A stretch of 64,000 nucleotides of DNA from positions 4,080,001 through 4,144,000 of the forward strand of contig NC_008554.1 in NCBI RefSeq assembly GCF_000014965.1, in the 5' to 3' direction. This document shows, one piece after another, positions 17,840 through 26,551 of this stretch (positions are counted from its first letter, which is position 1; each line of letters begins with the position of its first letter). This DNA comes from Syntrophobacter fumaroxidans MPOB. Its GTDB lineage: Bacteria > Desulfobacterota > Syntrophobacteria > Syntrophobacterales > Syntrophobacteraceae. Both the position numbers and the translations under genes were made by a program. The notes beneath the pieces are model-generated. The model did not search any database, was not told the DNA's origin, and was given only the letters and a program-made list of their open reading frames with translations.

Positions 17840-18994
17840 TCAAAGGATTGCCCGTCCCCTAAGGGCCGCCCGGTACACCCCGGCAATCTCTTCGTCCACC
17901 CGGTTGAAGCCAAACCTCATCCATGCCCTTTCCCGGGCAGCAGACCCCAGGGCGAGTCGCATTTGCGGGTCTTGCGCCAAATCCTCCAGCACCGCAGCCA
18001 AGGCACAGGGAGTGACTTCAGGCACAATGACGCCGCTTTGCCCGGAACCGATCAACTCCGCCACTCCGTCAAACGGTGCGGAAACCACGGGTATGCCTGC
18101 GGCCATCGCTTCAAGGATGGTCATCGGCATTCCCTCGCGCGCGGTCGAGGGGAAAACGAAGACATCCAGTTCAGCCAAGAATGCTGGGATGTCGTTCACG
18201 AATCCTCGGAAGTCGAACCGATTTTCAAGCCCGAGCTCCGCCACAAGCGCGCGGCATCGGGCTTCGGTGCTGCCATACCCGGCAAATCGGACCTCAACGT
18301 CAAACCCTCGACCGACGATTTCGGCAACCGCTTGGATCAATACCTCATGCCCTTTTCCGGGGAGAAACAGCGACGTCATTCCCACCACCAGGCGTTCTCC
18401 GGTTCCGTGTTTCGAGCTCCGTGCCGGCTGAACGGCACTGAGGTCGACGCCATTCGGAATTACGGTCAGGACATCCGGTTTCCATCGCAGGTGGGCCGCC
18501 GTGAATTGGGCCACTCTGCCGGACACGGCGATCATGCGCGGTCGAGCAAGCCGGTGCGCCAGACCGGTCCATGACCTGTAAAACCGCGCTCTAGGACGTG
18601 ACGACCACAACCACGGCCAGGTATCGTGGATATGCCAGACATGGCGGAGGCCCATACCGGCACCTGCCAGGGCGGAGAGGCGACACGCGGGCCACATGTG
18701 GGAATGGATGATGTCCGGTTGGAAATCTCTCAGAACGGACCGGAAGTTGAGGGCAAAGCGGAAAAGCCCTGGAAAGTCTTTCAAACTGCCCGAGAATTCC
18801 AAGCTCCGGGAATCATCTATATTTACAAGATTAGACGGCTCAAGACCACGCGGTGAGAACACGCATAGAGCGGGTTGGCAGTCTTTTCGTCGTTGTTGGT
18901 AGCGGATCAGGGTTTGCATGAAACGCGCCCCGCCGCCCGCCCAGAGAGCGTCAACACAGTGGAGGACACGCACCGTCGGTGTTGTTCCTGTCAT
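17840..18994 (-). CDS. Glycosyltransferase family 4
   Basis: A 384-residue GT4 enzyme. VRVLHCVDALWAGGGARFMQ carries the Gly-rich acceptor loop, IIHSHMW is the usual histidine-containing strand, and VVGMTSLFLPGKGHEVLIQA with REGMPMTILEAMAAGIPVV gives the donor-site EX7E motif. This arrangement is standard for retaining transferases acting on lipid-linked glycans at the inner membrane. The ATG at 18994 is in good position relative to the fold, but the ribosome-binding site is weak. Upstream is an almost 600-base gap that also contains the start region of the divergently oriented methyltransferase, so this gene probably begins a transcription unit running leftwards. Confidence 0.92.
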   Translation of the reverse strand: MTGTTPTVRVLHCVDALWAGGGARFMQTLIRYQQRRKDCQPALCVFSPRGLEPSNLVNIDDSRSLEFSGSLKDFPGLFRFALNFRSVLRDFQPDIIHSHMWPACRLSALAGAGMGLRHVWHIHDTWPWLWSSRPRARFYRSWTGLAHRLARPRMIAVSGRVAQFTAAHLRWKPDVLTVIPNGVDLSAVQPARSSKHGTGERLVVGMTSLFLPGKGHEVLIQAVAEIVGRGFDVEVRFAGYGSTEARCRALVAELGLENRFDFRGFVNDIPAFLAELDVFVFPSTAREGMPMTILEAMAAGIPVVSAPFDGVAELIGSGQSGVIVPEVTPCALAAVLEDLAQDPQMRLALGSAARERAWMRFGFNRVDEEIAGVYRAALRGRAIL

Positions 18995-19590
18995 GAATCG
19001 GCGTTGCTCGAGCCAGAGCGATCCTGTGTTTCATGGCGGTACGCCTTTATCGAGAAACGCAATCCGCCTCGGTGTTTATTATCCACGGGAAAGGCGAACG
19101 TCTTCTTCCTATCTGCCTGAGAAATCCAGAGAGCCGTCAAGACCACAGTAACCATTGAAACGACCGAGTTGGCCGCTTACCATTTCGCTCCTATCCATGG
19201 GAACAGGAGATGAGCGTGAAATGCCCCCGCGCTGGTGTCCATCAGCGCTTACTAGCGATGGCTCAAAATTATGGTTCTGCTCGGATGCAGAGAGCATCGG
19301 TTTTCTCACGATTGAGAAGATGACCTGTGGAAGCAAGACTCGGGAATTGACATGATGGGCAAAGAACTCCTTGACTGCCATGGTCGTCTTTCGTACCGTG
19401 CGCATTGAGCCGGTACTACTTGCCTTATATGGGCGACTGACATAGTGATTCTCCGGATTTTCCATTCAGTGGCACGAGAATAATGATGCCGAGTGAATAA
19501 CAACACCAGTAAGGCAAGCAGGCAAATCGATATGAACCACACGGTCGTTTGCGAATCATCATCTCTGTCGGATATGGTAGGAGAAACGGC
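18995..19590. other. Divergent intergenic region, possible gene relic
   Basis: This 596-base stretch lies between a leftward GT4 gene and a rightward methyltransferase gene and must hold promoters for both. On the minus strand, between about 19599 and 19306, a frame without recognisable homology includes one strongly hydrophobic segment (WFISICLLALLVLLF). It has no ribosome-binding site and becomes non-protein-like after it. It could be a decayed membrane-protein gene, but the evidence is thin. No terminator is seen. Confidence 0.4.
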
Positions 19591-20409
19591 ATGTTCCATT
19601 TTGCTCAGCAATTTGGAAGGCAGCTTAAGAGGATCGTTGTCTCTTGCGGACTTTATGAAATGATCTTGGATAATTACCACTACTTGGCTTCATTCAAGTA
19701 TCTTGGGATAAGGCACAAGTGCCCGTTTTGCGGAGGACATTTTTCCACATTGTTGCCATGTGGATTGAGTGTTCCAGTTCTGAAGGCTAAACAAGTCATA
19801 GGCGGCGGTTATAGACTCAATTCCATATGCCCACGCTGTCATTCGTGGGACAGAGAGCGTTTTGTATATCTTTTCCTAAAAACCTATAAAGAATATATTT
19901 ACAATAAACCTATAAATGTATTGCATGTTGCACCTGAATTAAATCTAAGTAGAAAATTAAGATCTTTACCATATATTAGATATACTACGGCAGACCTATA
20001 TTCATCATCAGTTGATATGCAAATGGATATCACTGATATTAAACAAAAAAATGAAAGTTATGATTTAATAATATGTAATCATGTATTGGAGCATGTTCCA
20101 AACGATAGAAAGGCTATGAGTGAATTGTATCGAATCTTGAAAAAAAATGGACTGGCTATTCTTCAGGTTCCAATATCCTATTCAATGGAAAGAACTATTG
20201 AAGATTCATCAATAGAAAGTCCATTGGAAAGATTGATTGCGTTCGGACAAGATGATCATGTTCGTATATATGGACTAGATTACATATTGAGGCTTAGACA
20301 AGTTGGATTTCATGTAGAAGTCAACAGATGTTCACATTTATTCAGTTTGGAAGACATAAAGAAATATGGACTTATCATGGATGAGAGCATATTCTGTTGT
20401 TCAAAATAG
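19591..20409 (+). CDS. SAM-dependent methyltransferase with N-terminal zinc-ribbon
   Basis: A 272-residue protein and the only plus-strand gene in the polysaccharide locus. Two CxxC pairs at residues 44/47 and 80/83 (CPFC, CPRC) suggest a zinc ribbon before a class I methyltransferase domain, seen in ICNHVLEHVPNDRKAMSELY and RILKKNGLAILQVP. The ATG at 19591 is supported by TAGGAG ten bases upstream; a TTG at 19549 is less likely. Most of the gene is strongly AT-rich, with codon use unlike the flanking GC-rich glycosyltransferases but similar to the FkbM/DUF6625 pair near 7-8.7 kb. This, with the inverted orientation, suggests insertion from another source. Substrate unknown; a sugar methyltransferase is the best guess. 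Confidence 0.85.
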   Translation: MFHFAQQFGRQLKRIVVSCGLYEMILDNYHYLASFKYLGIRHKCPFCGGHFSTLLPCGLSVPVLKAKQVIGGGYRLNSICPRCHSWDRERFVYLFLKTYKEYIYNKPINVLHVAPELNLSRKLRSLPYIRYTTADLYSSSVDMQMDITDIKQKNESYDLIICNHVLEHVPNDRKAMSELYRILKKNGLAILQVPISYSMERTIEDSSIESPLERLIAFGQDDHVRIYGLDYILRLRQVGFHVEVNRCSHLFSLEDIKKYGLIMDESIFCCSK

Positions 20410-20855
20410 CAGGAATAAGAAAACATTATATACTTAAGAAGAATTATGTTTTATTGATATTATCTATAAATTGTAAAGTTCATTTTATTATAGATTTTTT
20501 TTCAAATATTCCAATTCTTACATTAAGAACATTGCAAGAATTCGATGAAAAAAATGTTGGAATATTTAGCTCTTTCTCAGTGGTCTTAGTGTCATGATGA
20601 TTCTGTGAGTAGTCTTCTTATAGGTTGTTGCAGTTCATATACCTGTACTCCATGCAAGGAGACCTCTTGTGCATTTCAGCTTCTTCCACCTGGGAAGAAG
20701 AGCCATCCAGAGGACGAGAGCAGCTGAAGCCGACTTCTTCCGAAGCATGGGCTCATCAATGTCCGAGGCTGCCTGGCAGCTGGTTCTTGACTCTTCGGTA
20801 AACACACAACGGCAGCGAAAGTGCAATACGTAACCTTTGTCTCCTGCGGTATGAT
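20410..20855. other. AT-rich to GC-rich intergenic stretch
   Basis: These 446 bases lie between two convergent genes. The first 200 bases continue the AT-rich island of the methyltransferase gene, then composition returns to that of the locus near 20620. No clear intrinsic terminator, repeat or gene is visible. Confidence 0.4.
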
Positions 20856-22118
20856 TCATGAAGCGAGGGCTTCGTAGAGACGCACGAGCTTTGGCAGGTG
20901 GGCATCCCACGACAGCTGCTGCCTCGCAACCGCTCTACACCGGCTTCGCAAGGCCTCGCCCTCCCGGCGGCATTGTTGGACGAAACCACACACTGCAGCC
21001 GCGATCTTTTCAGGGTGTTGTAAAGATCGCATATCAATAACCATGCCCACTCGTTCAGATTCTGCCAGCATTGAATAGTCACCGATTCCTTCGCTCATGA
21101 CTACAGGTATGCCGGCTGCAAGATACTCTCCAAACTTGACAGGTGACGAGACCCGGTTTAGGAGGGATGCTTCCCGGAGTAGAAGTCCGACGTCGGCGGC
21201 CGCCAGATAGCTTGGGACGCGATCGTGTGGAATAGAAACCACAGAGGCGTCTTCTTTTTGTATCCCATGAGCCGCTATCATGTGTTTCATACTGTTTGCA
21301 TTGGTTGTGATGGCGAGAAAGTGGGCGGTGGGGTCGATCTGCTTGACCGAACAGAATAGATCAAGGGATGTTCCGGGAAGTTGCCACGCATGAAGGCTTC
21401 CACAATAGGCAACCACCAGCCGCTCTGAAAGCCCCAATTCATGACGTATCTGTTCCCTGTTTGCAGATGCATTGCAAAAAGGTCCTGTTTCAACCGAGCA
21501 AGGGATGGTGGTGATTCTGGAATTCGGTGTTCCGTGTTCTGTCGCAAGATAGCCGGACATTGCCTCAGAGACACAGACCACTGCATCCGCTTCCTGAAGG
21601 GCGGACAATTCCATCTGTCTGTGGAGTTTGACTCTTGCGTCCAGTTGGTGCTGATCCATCCGGGACAATTGCTGCGAACGCACGACGTACTCGATTTCCG
21701 CATGGCTAATGCCGCGGCAGTCAAAGATGACTTTGATGCCGGAAAGAGAGCGCCTTGCAGCCAGCGCAATGGAGGTCATTTCAGTCCCACGGCAGTGCAA
21801 TATGACGGGTGTTTTCGCGCGGTAACGGAAACGGAGCCACGCTTGCAGAACCTGATCCTCCGGCCACAGCCACCTGCTTCTTGCAGGAGGGGAAGGAATC
21901 AAGCACGGGCTTTCACCCAGAGATTTCCTCAGCCATGACCACCTTTCGTGCCAACGGCGTGCCAACCCCGGACGCAGGAGTTGGCCAACGGATACCAACA
22001 GAGTCAAGCCGACAGAAAGGCCCAATTCGCGTACTCTCTCCGCCGGGCGGACCACCTGCGATGCGAACACGGGACTCAAGCCTTCTCGGTAGACACAGTA
22101 ATTTACGCGCACCGCCAT
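20856..22118 (-). CDS. Glycosyltransferase family 4
   Basis: A 420-residue GT-B protein. Recognisable elements are VIFDCRGISHAEIEYVVRS after the acceptor domain, AVVCVSEAMSGYLATEHG, VAYCGSLHAWQLPGT and the donor-site segment VKFGEYLAAGIPVVMSEGIG. The DCRG and VSEAM motifs are shared by a subset of capsule GT4 enzymes that handle deoxy- or amino-sugars, but the substrate cannot be assigned. The classical EX7E is partly replaced (KFGEYLAAG), which occurs in this subset. The ATG at 22118 has only a weak ribosome-binding site. It follows the toroid-protein gene by 37 bases on the same strand, so the two are probably cotranscribed. Confidence 0.88.
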   Translation of the reverse strand: MAVRVNYCVYREGLSPVFASQVVRPAERVRELGLSVGLTLLVSVGQLLRPGLARRWHERWSWLRKSLGESPCLIPSPPARSRWLWPEDQVLQAWLRFRYRAKTPVILHCRGTEMTSIALAARRSLSGIKVIFDCRGISHAEIEYVVRSQQLSRMDQHQLDARVKLHRQMELSALQEADAVVCVSEAMSGYLATEHGTPNSRITTIPCSVETGPFCNASANREQIRHELGLSERLVVAYCGSLHAWQLPGTSLDLFCSVKQIDPTAHFLAITTNANSMKHMIAAHGIQKEDASVVSIPHDRVPSYLAAADVGLLLREASLLNRVSSPVKFGEYLAAGIPVVMSEGIGDYSMLAESERVGMVIDMRSLQHPEKIAAAVCGFVQQCRREGEALRSRCRAVARQQLSWDAHLPKLVRLYEALAS

Positions 22119-22155
22119 GTATTGGCACCGGCCTTTCGCGCACTACGCAGGGATG

Positions 22156-23364
22156 CTAATGGATGGACATACCCATTTGGGCGAGCAAGGCGTCAAGGTG
22201 GAACTTGTGCGTCCAGTTCATGTACCAGTAACGACCATAGCCGAGGTGCCCCGGAAATGATCCCCGGAGTCCTCCCCGTCTGCCGTCGTCGGGATGATCC
22301 ATATCCAACTCCTGAAGGGAGCAATTGAAAAGATTCGAGTGCAGCGCAGACTTGCGCCACGATTCATCGCCAGTGACTTCGGCCAGACGAAACCAGATGA
22401 TGGACATTTGTGCATTTCCCGTCGTGCTGGACCAGGATGAAGCGCGACGATAACCAGGGGCGATGCGTCCAGGCAGCGCACCCGTATGCGGGTCCTGCAG
22501 ATCCTTCATGCGCGAGGCGGCAGCCATTGCTATTTCTTCGAACTCAGAACGGCCTGCAAGAAACCCAATTTCCAACAATCCCTGGACGGTGTATGCGACC
22601 GTGTGAGTCAATGGCGCATCGTCGGGCCTGAAGCTCATATGGGGGAACCATGCTGCTGCGTCAGCGAGCGAGCACAACCATGCGGCGTTGCGGATTCCTG
22701 CTAGGATCGCTGCGTCATCCGAAACGCATCTTCCATACCGGGCAAGAGCCCAGGCAGTGCGTATGTCATACGAGTGAACGGTTCCCTGGGTCAAAGGAGA
22801 GCGACCACGGCGCCATTCACCGGTCGGTTCCTGGACTTCCCTCAGCCAGTGGGCTGCGCGCGCGGCGCATCCGGCGAACTGTCCATCCCTGTCCAACCCC
22901 CTGTCAATGAGATCGGTAAGTCCCTTAAGGATTTGTCCCGTATTGAAGACGGTGGGGTGTTTACGCGCAATGCCGATATGACCTCCCGGAAAAGCACCGC
23001 ATTCCATCTGCGTTGACAACAGCCAGTCACCCATCTTGACCACCGCATCACGCAGGATCTCCGGTTCCTTGAGATGCAGGCTTTCGGCTCGCAGCAACGA
23101 ACAGACTATGTAGCCGGTAGTCTCCGGGTAGGAGGGGTTCCAACTGCGACTGACCACATTATAGCTCTCTGCAACGCCGCCGTCGGAGGTGGCGGCCTGA
23201 GCTCGAAACAGCCAATCGATAGTTGATCGGGCATATTCCTCAATGGATCGATGCGGTTTACCGCGTCCTCGAAAAGACTCTGCGCAGCGGAATCCTGCTC
23301 GCCGCATGGTCTGTCGAATTCTACTAGAGATCGACAACAGGTTGACTTTCCCGATGGCCTGCAC
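22156..23364 (-). CDS. Alpha/alpha-toroid (six-hairpin-like) protein of a polysaccharide locus
   Basis: A 402-residue, largely helical protein with repeated aromatic/Gly motifs: TIDWLFRAQ, SWNPSYPETTGYIVCSLL, MECGAFPGGH, HSYDIRTAWALARYG and a C-terminal YGRYWYMNWTHKFHLDAL. The spacing of helix pairs resembles the alpha/alpha-barrel folds of glycoside hydrolases and prenyltransferase-like proteins. I cannot place it in a named family. No signal peptide is evident, so it is probably cytoplasmic, which is odd for a hydrolase. The start is a GTG at 23364, 18 bases after the end of the GT2 gene. A role in trimming, epimerising or modifying the lipid-linked glycan is possible; this is inference from context. 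Confidence 0.6.
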   Translation of the reverse strand: MQAIGKVNLLSISSRIRQTMRRAGFRCAESFRGRGKPHRSIEEYARSTIDWLFRAQAATSDGGVAESYNVVSRSWNPSYPETTGYIVCSLLRAESLHLKEPEILRDAVVKMGDWLLSTQMECGAFPGGHIGIARKHPTVFNTGQILKGLTDLIDRGLDRDGQFAGCAARAAHWLREVQEPTGEWRRGRSPLTQGTVHSYDIRTAWALARYGRCVSDDAAILAGIRNAAWLCSLADAAAWFPHMSFRPDDAPLTHTVAYTVQGLLEIGFLAGRSEFEEIAMAAASRMKDLQDPHTGALPGRIAPGYRRASSWSSTTGNAQMSIIWFRLAEVTGDESWRKSALHSNLFNCSLQELDMDHPDDGRRGGLRGSFPGHLGYGRYWYMNWTHKFHLDALLAQMGMSIH

Positions 23365-23382
23365 CGAGCCCCGCCATCATGC

Positions 23383-24330
23383 CTAGCCGTTTGGGGAGAT
23401 CAGGAGTGTTGTTGTCCGTCGCCTGATCCTGATGAGACGGTCGGTCCAGAATGGGCCCACGATTCGGCAGATGCTGCCGCCGAGTTTTCCATAAGCTTCG
23501 TCAACCCCACCGTGGTGATGAAACCGCCGGGCGATATTAAAATAGATGTTAGCCTTGCTTCTCTCTCCGAAGGCTAGGTACGAGCGTCCTGCGCGCGCCA
23601 TGAATCCGGCAAAGGCTCGCCTCCGATGGTCATTGAGCTTGCCCGCCAACTCGAGATGCTCAAAGGCCGGCTGCAGGATACGAGCATACTGGTCGAGCAC
23701 TCTGATCGTGTTAGAGGACAAACTCCTCGGTCTCTTAAGCAGTCTGGCGAGTACTTCAGGCACATACGCCAATGTCCCTCCGGCACAGGCGAACCGGAGG
23801 TGAAGATCCCGCTCTTGCGCGCATGGCAACTCCTCACGGAAGCCACCTGTGTCCCGAACCAATCCGGTGCGAAGCAAGTGGCCCGCCGGCCCCACCTCCA
23901 TGCCAAGAGCCGCTGCCACTGGGTCGGCATCACAGGTCGGTCTCCATACCTGAGTTTTTCCGGTGAGACCCACGACATGGACATCGCAGACCACTGAGTC
24001 CACCCGCTCTCTCACAGCCACCGGCACAGTCCTGGCAAGCTTATCGGGAAAAAGAGCGTCATCGGCATCGAGAAACTGCACGAACTCGCCACGAGCAAGC
24101 TCCAAACCAGCGTTTCGTGCTGCACATGCGCCGCGATTCTCGCCACTCTGCCACTGAATCTCATTCCGGAAAGACTGAATGACTCGAAGGCTCTCATCCT
24201 CGGACCCGTCATCGATCACAATGATTTCCCTGTTGGTGTAAGTCTGCGACAGTGCGCTTTGAATCGCTTGCCCAACAAAATCAGCGCAATTGAAACAAGG
24301 AATTACGATGCTGATCAGAGGATATCTCAT
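23383..24330 (-). CDS. Glycosyltransferase family 2
   Basis: A 315-residue GT-A enzyme. ISIVIPCFNCADFVGQAIQS opens the fold, EIIVIDDGSEDES is the nucleotide-binding strand, and FLDADDALFPDKL carries the DxD metal site. A PCAQERDLHLRFA segment supplies the later catalytic acid region. The start ATG at 24330 overlaps the stop of the acetyltransferase-like gene (ATGA), indicating translational coupling. It is followed after 18 bases by the toroid-protein gene. The enzyme probably acts at the inner face of the cytoplasmic membrane on undecaprenyl-linked intermediates; the sugar it transfers is unknown. Confidence 0.92.
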   Translation of the reverse strand: MRYPLISIVIPCFNCADFVGQAIQSALSQTYTNREIIVIDDGSEDESLRVIQSFRNEIQWQSGENRGACAARNAGLELARGEFVQFLDADDALFPDKLARTVPVAVRERVDSVVCDVHVVGLTGKTQVWRPTCDADPVAAALGMEVGPAGHLLRTGLVRDTGGFREELPCAQERDLHLRFACAGGTLAYVPEVLARLLKRPRSLSSNTIRVLDQYARILQPAFEHLELAGKLNDHRRRAFAGFMARAGRSYLAFGERSKANIYFNIARRFHHHGGVDEAYGKLGGSICRIVGPFWTDRLIRIRRRTTTLLISPNG

Positions 24331-25421
24331 AGAGCTCGGTTTCGCTGTGTCGGGGAGAGGGTATGAGGGGCGGCGGTCTTGGTTTCTGACTTCAGCCGTT
24401 CTTGATCGATAATGTCCCTCGCTGTTGCATGCTTATTCCAGCTGGTCTTCTTCCGCAGCCCGACCAAAAAGTCGAAAATCCGTGCCCGTTGCCTGAGGAG
24501 GTCCATTTTCCAAAGGTACCCGGTTTCCAGGACACCGCCGAAACGGGACTTGAAGCGTTGGATGTGCTCAAGCTTTGAACCGCAAACGTCGCTCAACCGG
24601 GTTCCAACGAAGTTGTATCGTTTCACTCCATGATGCATGAGTAGCCGAATTGTCTCCCAATGAAGCAGCTTGATCGCTCCCGCCACGGTCACCTCCTCAG
24701 CAGAGGCGCCGTACAAATAGTATGCACCCTGTCGGGTGTAGGGAATCAGAAGCCCTCCAAGTGGAGATTCGCCATGGTACACCATGCCACACAAAACGTT
24801 ATTGGAGGAGGCCAATCGTTCATGGAACCGAGCGCATTCGCTGAAACTCACGTGAGGCATGTTCGAACGCTGCATTGTCCGCGAGTAGAGCGCGTAAAAG
24901 TCGTTAACACGGTGGAAGCCGAAATCAACGTGCAATCTCGCTTTCGCAGCCAAGCGAATTTTGCGACGATGATCGCTGTGCAAGCCGGCGAATAAGTCGT
25001 CCTCGGATCTCCCTTCCAATTGTAGAACATAACTTCCGAAACCACAGGCAGTCGCGCCTTTCGGGACAGAGCGAAACAGGCAGTGCGGAGGCGGCTGAAT
25101 AAGCCTGTCACAGCATTTCAACCTTGTGAGTGAGGTCACCAGAGTCGATATGAAATCCGCTTCTTTCTCCGCGTCCAAAGTCTCTCCGTCGTGCACAGGG
25201 GGGAACATCAATTCGGCGAAACGGAAGACGCGAATCCGGAACATCCTTAAAGGAATGCATGAGAAGCCATCTTCGGAGAAAGCCAAAACAGGGTCGCCCC
25301 TTCGGCAATCGCGCAAGTAGTTGTGGTAGGATTCGAGAAAAGGAAAAGGATACCTCTCGTCAATGCCCGCAAGAAGCTTCTTGGCATCAGGGTCACCGTA
25401 GCGCGCAAGGACTATTGTCAT
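24327..25421 (-). CDS. FemAB/BioF2-like GNAT-superfamily acyltransferase
   Basis: A 364-residue protein with the double-GNAT pattern of FemAB/BioF2-type (Acetyltransf_6) proteins. An N-terminal half ending near GFGSYVLQLEGRSEDDLFAGL is followed by the hallmark DHRRKIRLAAKA helix, and the second half has GGLLIPYTRQGAYYLYGASAE and LLHWETIRLLMHHGVKRYNF. In capsule loci such proteins attach amino-acid or acyl groups to sugars; in peptidoglycan synthesis they use aminoacyl-tRNA. Which activity applies here is unknown. The start ATG at 25421 has no obvious ribosome-binding site. It overlaps the downstream GT2 by four bases. A 91-base gap separates it from the upstream methyltransferase. Confidence 0.82.
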   Translation of the reverse strand: MTIVLARYGDPDAKKLLAGIDERYPFPFLESYHNYLRDCRRGDPVLAFSEDGFSCIPLRMFRIRVFRFAELMFPPVHDGETLDAEKEADFISTLVTSLTRLKCCDRLIQPPPHCLFRSVPKGATACGFGSYVLQLEGRSEDDLFAGLHSDHRRKIRLAAKARLHVDFGFHRVNDFYALYSRTMQRSNMPHVSFSECARFHERLASSNNVLCGMVYHGESPLGGLLIPYTRQGAYYLYGASAEEVTVAGAIKLLHWETIRLLMHHGVKRYNFVGTRLSDVCGSKLEHIQRFKSRFGGVLETGYLWKMDLLRQRARIFDFLVGLRKKTSWNKHATARDIIDQERLKSETKTAAPHTLSPTQRNRAL

Positions 25422-25512
25422 GATTCGTTGGGCACCACATTACTCAATCTTGTTCCACTCGGAATCGGCCAGGATGCCGGGGGATTCGATTACGCACGGT
25501 TTTCTTGCGGAA

Positions 25513-26316
25513 TCAGGGCCTTCGCGCAATCAAAAGGTAGCCGTTGACAAAGGAGTCCATGGGGAAAGGATCCCTGTCGTAGTCCTGGACGATCTTTTCC
25601 TCGAAAAAGCTGTGGTGATGGGCCTCGATCTTGAAGAATTCCGCAGCGCACCGCTCCACAATGGCCGGTGAATACTTGATGCTGCTGATATCGGGAAACC
25701 AAAGGTCGCTCCGCTTCAGAGCGTGCGAGTATTGAAGGAACAGATATCCGCCAGGGCGGAGGACTTCATGGGCTCTCTCAAAGAAAAGTCTCAGCCGGCT
25801 TGGTGGGAAATACATCAGGACGCCTATGCTGTATATCAGTGCGAAGTCGGACCCGCACTCGAAACTCAGGAAATCTCCCACGTGGAATTCGCATTGGGGG
25901 TTTTCTTTCCGAGCTACCCTGGTCAATTCTTCCGAAATGTCGATCCCGACAATCTTGAAGCGGCTTGACATGCGCTTGGCGATCAAGCCTGTCCCACTGC
26001 CTAGGTCGAGAATCGAAGCGCCCTCCTCAAGATTCCCGCAAGCAAACGACCAAAGTGTACCATGCACTTTGCTCAGGGCAGCTTCAACATCCTCACGGTG
26101 CGAAAAGCCCACGTTTTCCTGAAGCGACTTGGCCGGATTGAAGTTGCGGCCCACCCACTGATGGTGGAGCCGGCAAAGCAGTGGATCAGCACCACACCAT
26201 GCAGCGGCCGAATTGAGCAGGGGATTGTTGACGGCGATTCGAAAAGCTTTGCCCATCGAGCCCTTTATCCATCGCAGCAACTTCCCCTGAAATGATGAAG
26301 ACTCAGGGAATCTCAT
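25513..26316 (-). CDS. Class I SAM-dependent methyltransferase
   Basis: A 267-residue methyltransferase with textbook motifs: ILDLGSGTGLIAKRMSSRF (motif I), VGIDISEELTRVAR (post-I acidic loop), DFALIYSIGVLMYFPPSRL (motif II) and EVLRPGGYLFLQYS (motif III). About 90 residues precede the fold and may form a lid or acceptor domain. The ATG at 26316 is preferred because AAAGGG lies ten bases upstream; a TTG at 26343 is the alternative. It is one of three adjacent methyltransferase genes on the same strand between 25.5 and 28.3 kb. The likely substrate is a sugar hydroxyl or carboxyl of the locus glycan; this is inferred from context. Confidence 0.9.
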   Translation of the reverse strand: MRFPESSSFQGKLLRWIKGSMGKAFRIAVNNPLLNSAAAWCGADPLLCRLHHQWVGRNFNPAKSLQENVGFSHREDVEAALSKVHGTLWSFACGNLEEGASILDLGSGTGLIAKRMSSRFKIVGIDISEELTRVARKENPQCEFHVGDFLSFECGSDFALIYSIGVLMYFPPSRLRLFFERAHEVLRPGGYLFLQYSHALKRSDLWFPDISSIKYSPAIVERCAAEFFKIEAHHHSFFEEKIVQDYDRDPFPMDSFVNGYLLIARRP

Positions 26317-26551
26317 AAGCCGAGCCCTTTCAACCCAATCCAATCAGCTTTTCCACGAGGGTCTGATTCTCGCGGAGTCTTTGTTCTGCCCCATGCCCAA
26401 AGCATGCTCCGGGTACTCCTGGCGGGGCAGGTTTCAGGACTGCGCGGAAGCGTTCCGGTCTCGTCATCCAACCGTTCTGGGTGGATGAGCAACGCAGGCT
26501 TTGCCGGTTTGTCCGAAAGACGCAGACAGTATATGCCGCGCTGAAGACAGA

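Noticed and set aside
19306-19599. Small membrane protein on the minus strand
   Set aside because: A single hydrophobic stretch without a ribosome-binding site; sequence after it is not protein-like, and it overlaps the start of the plus-strand methyltransferase.
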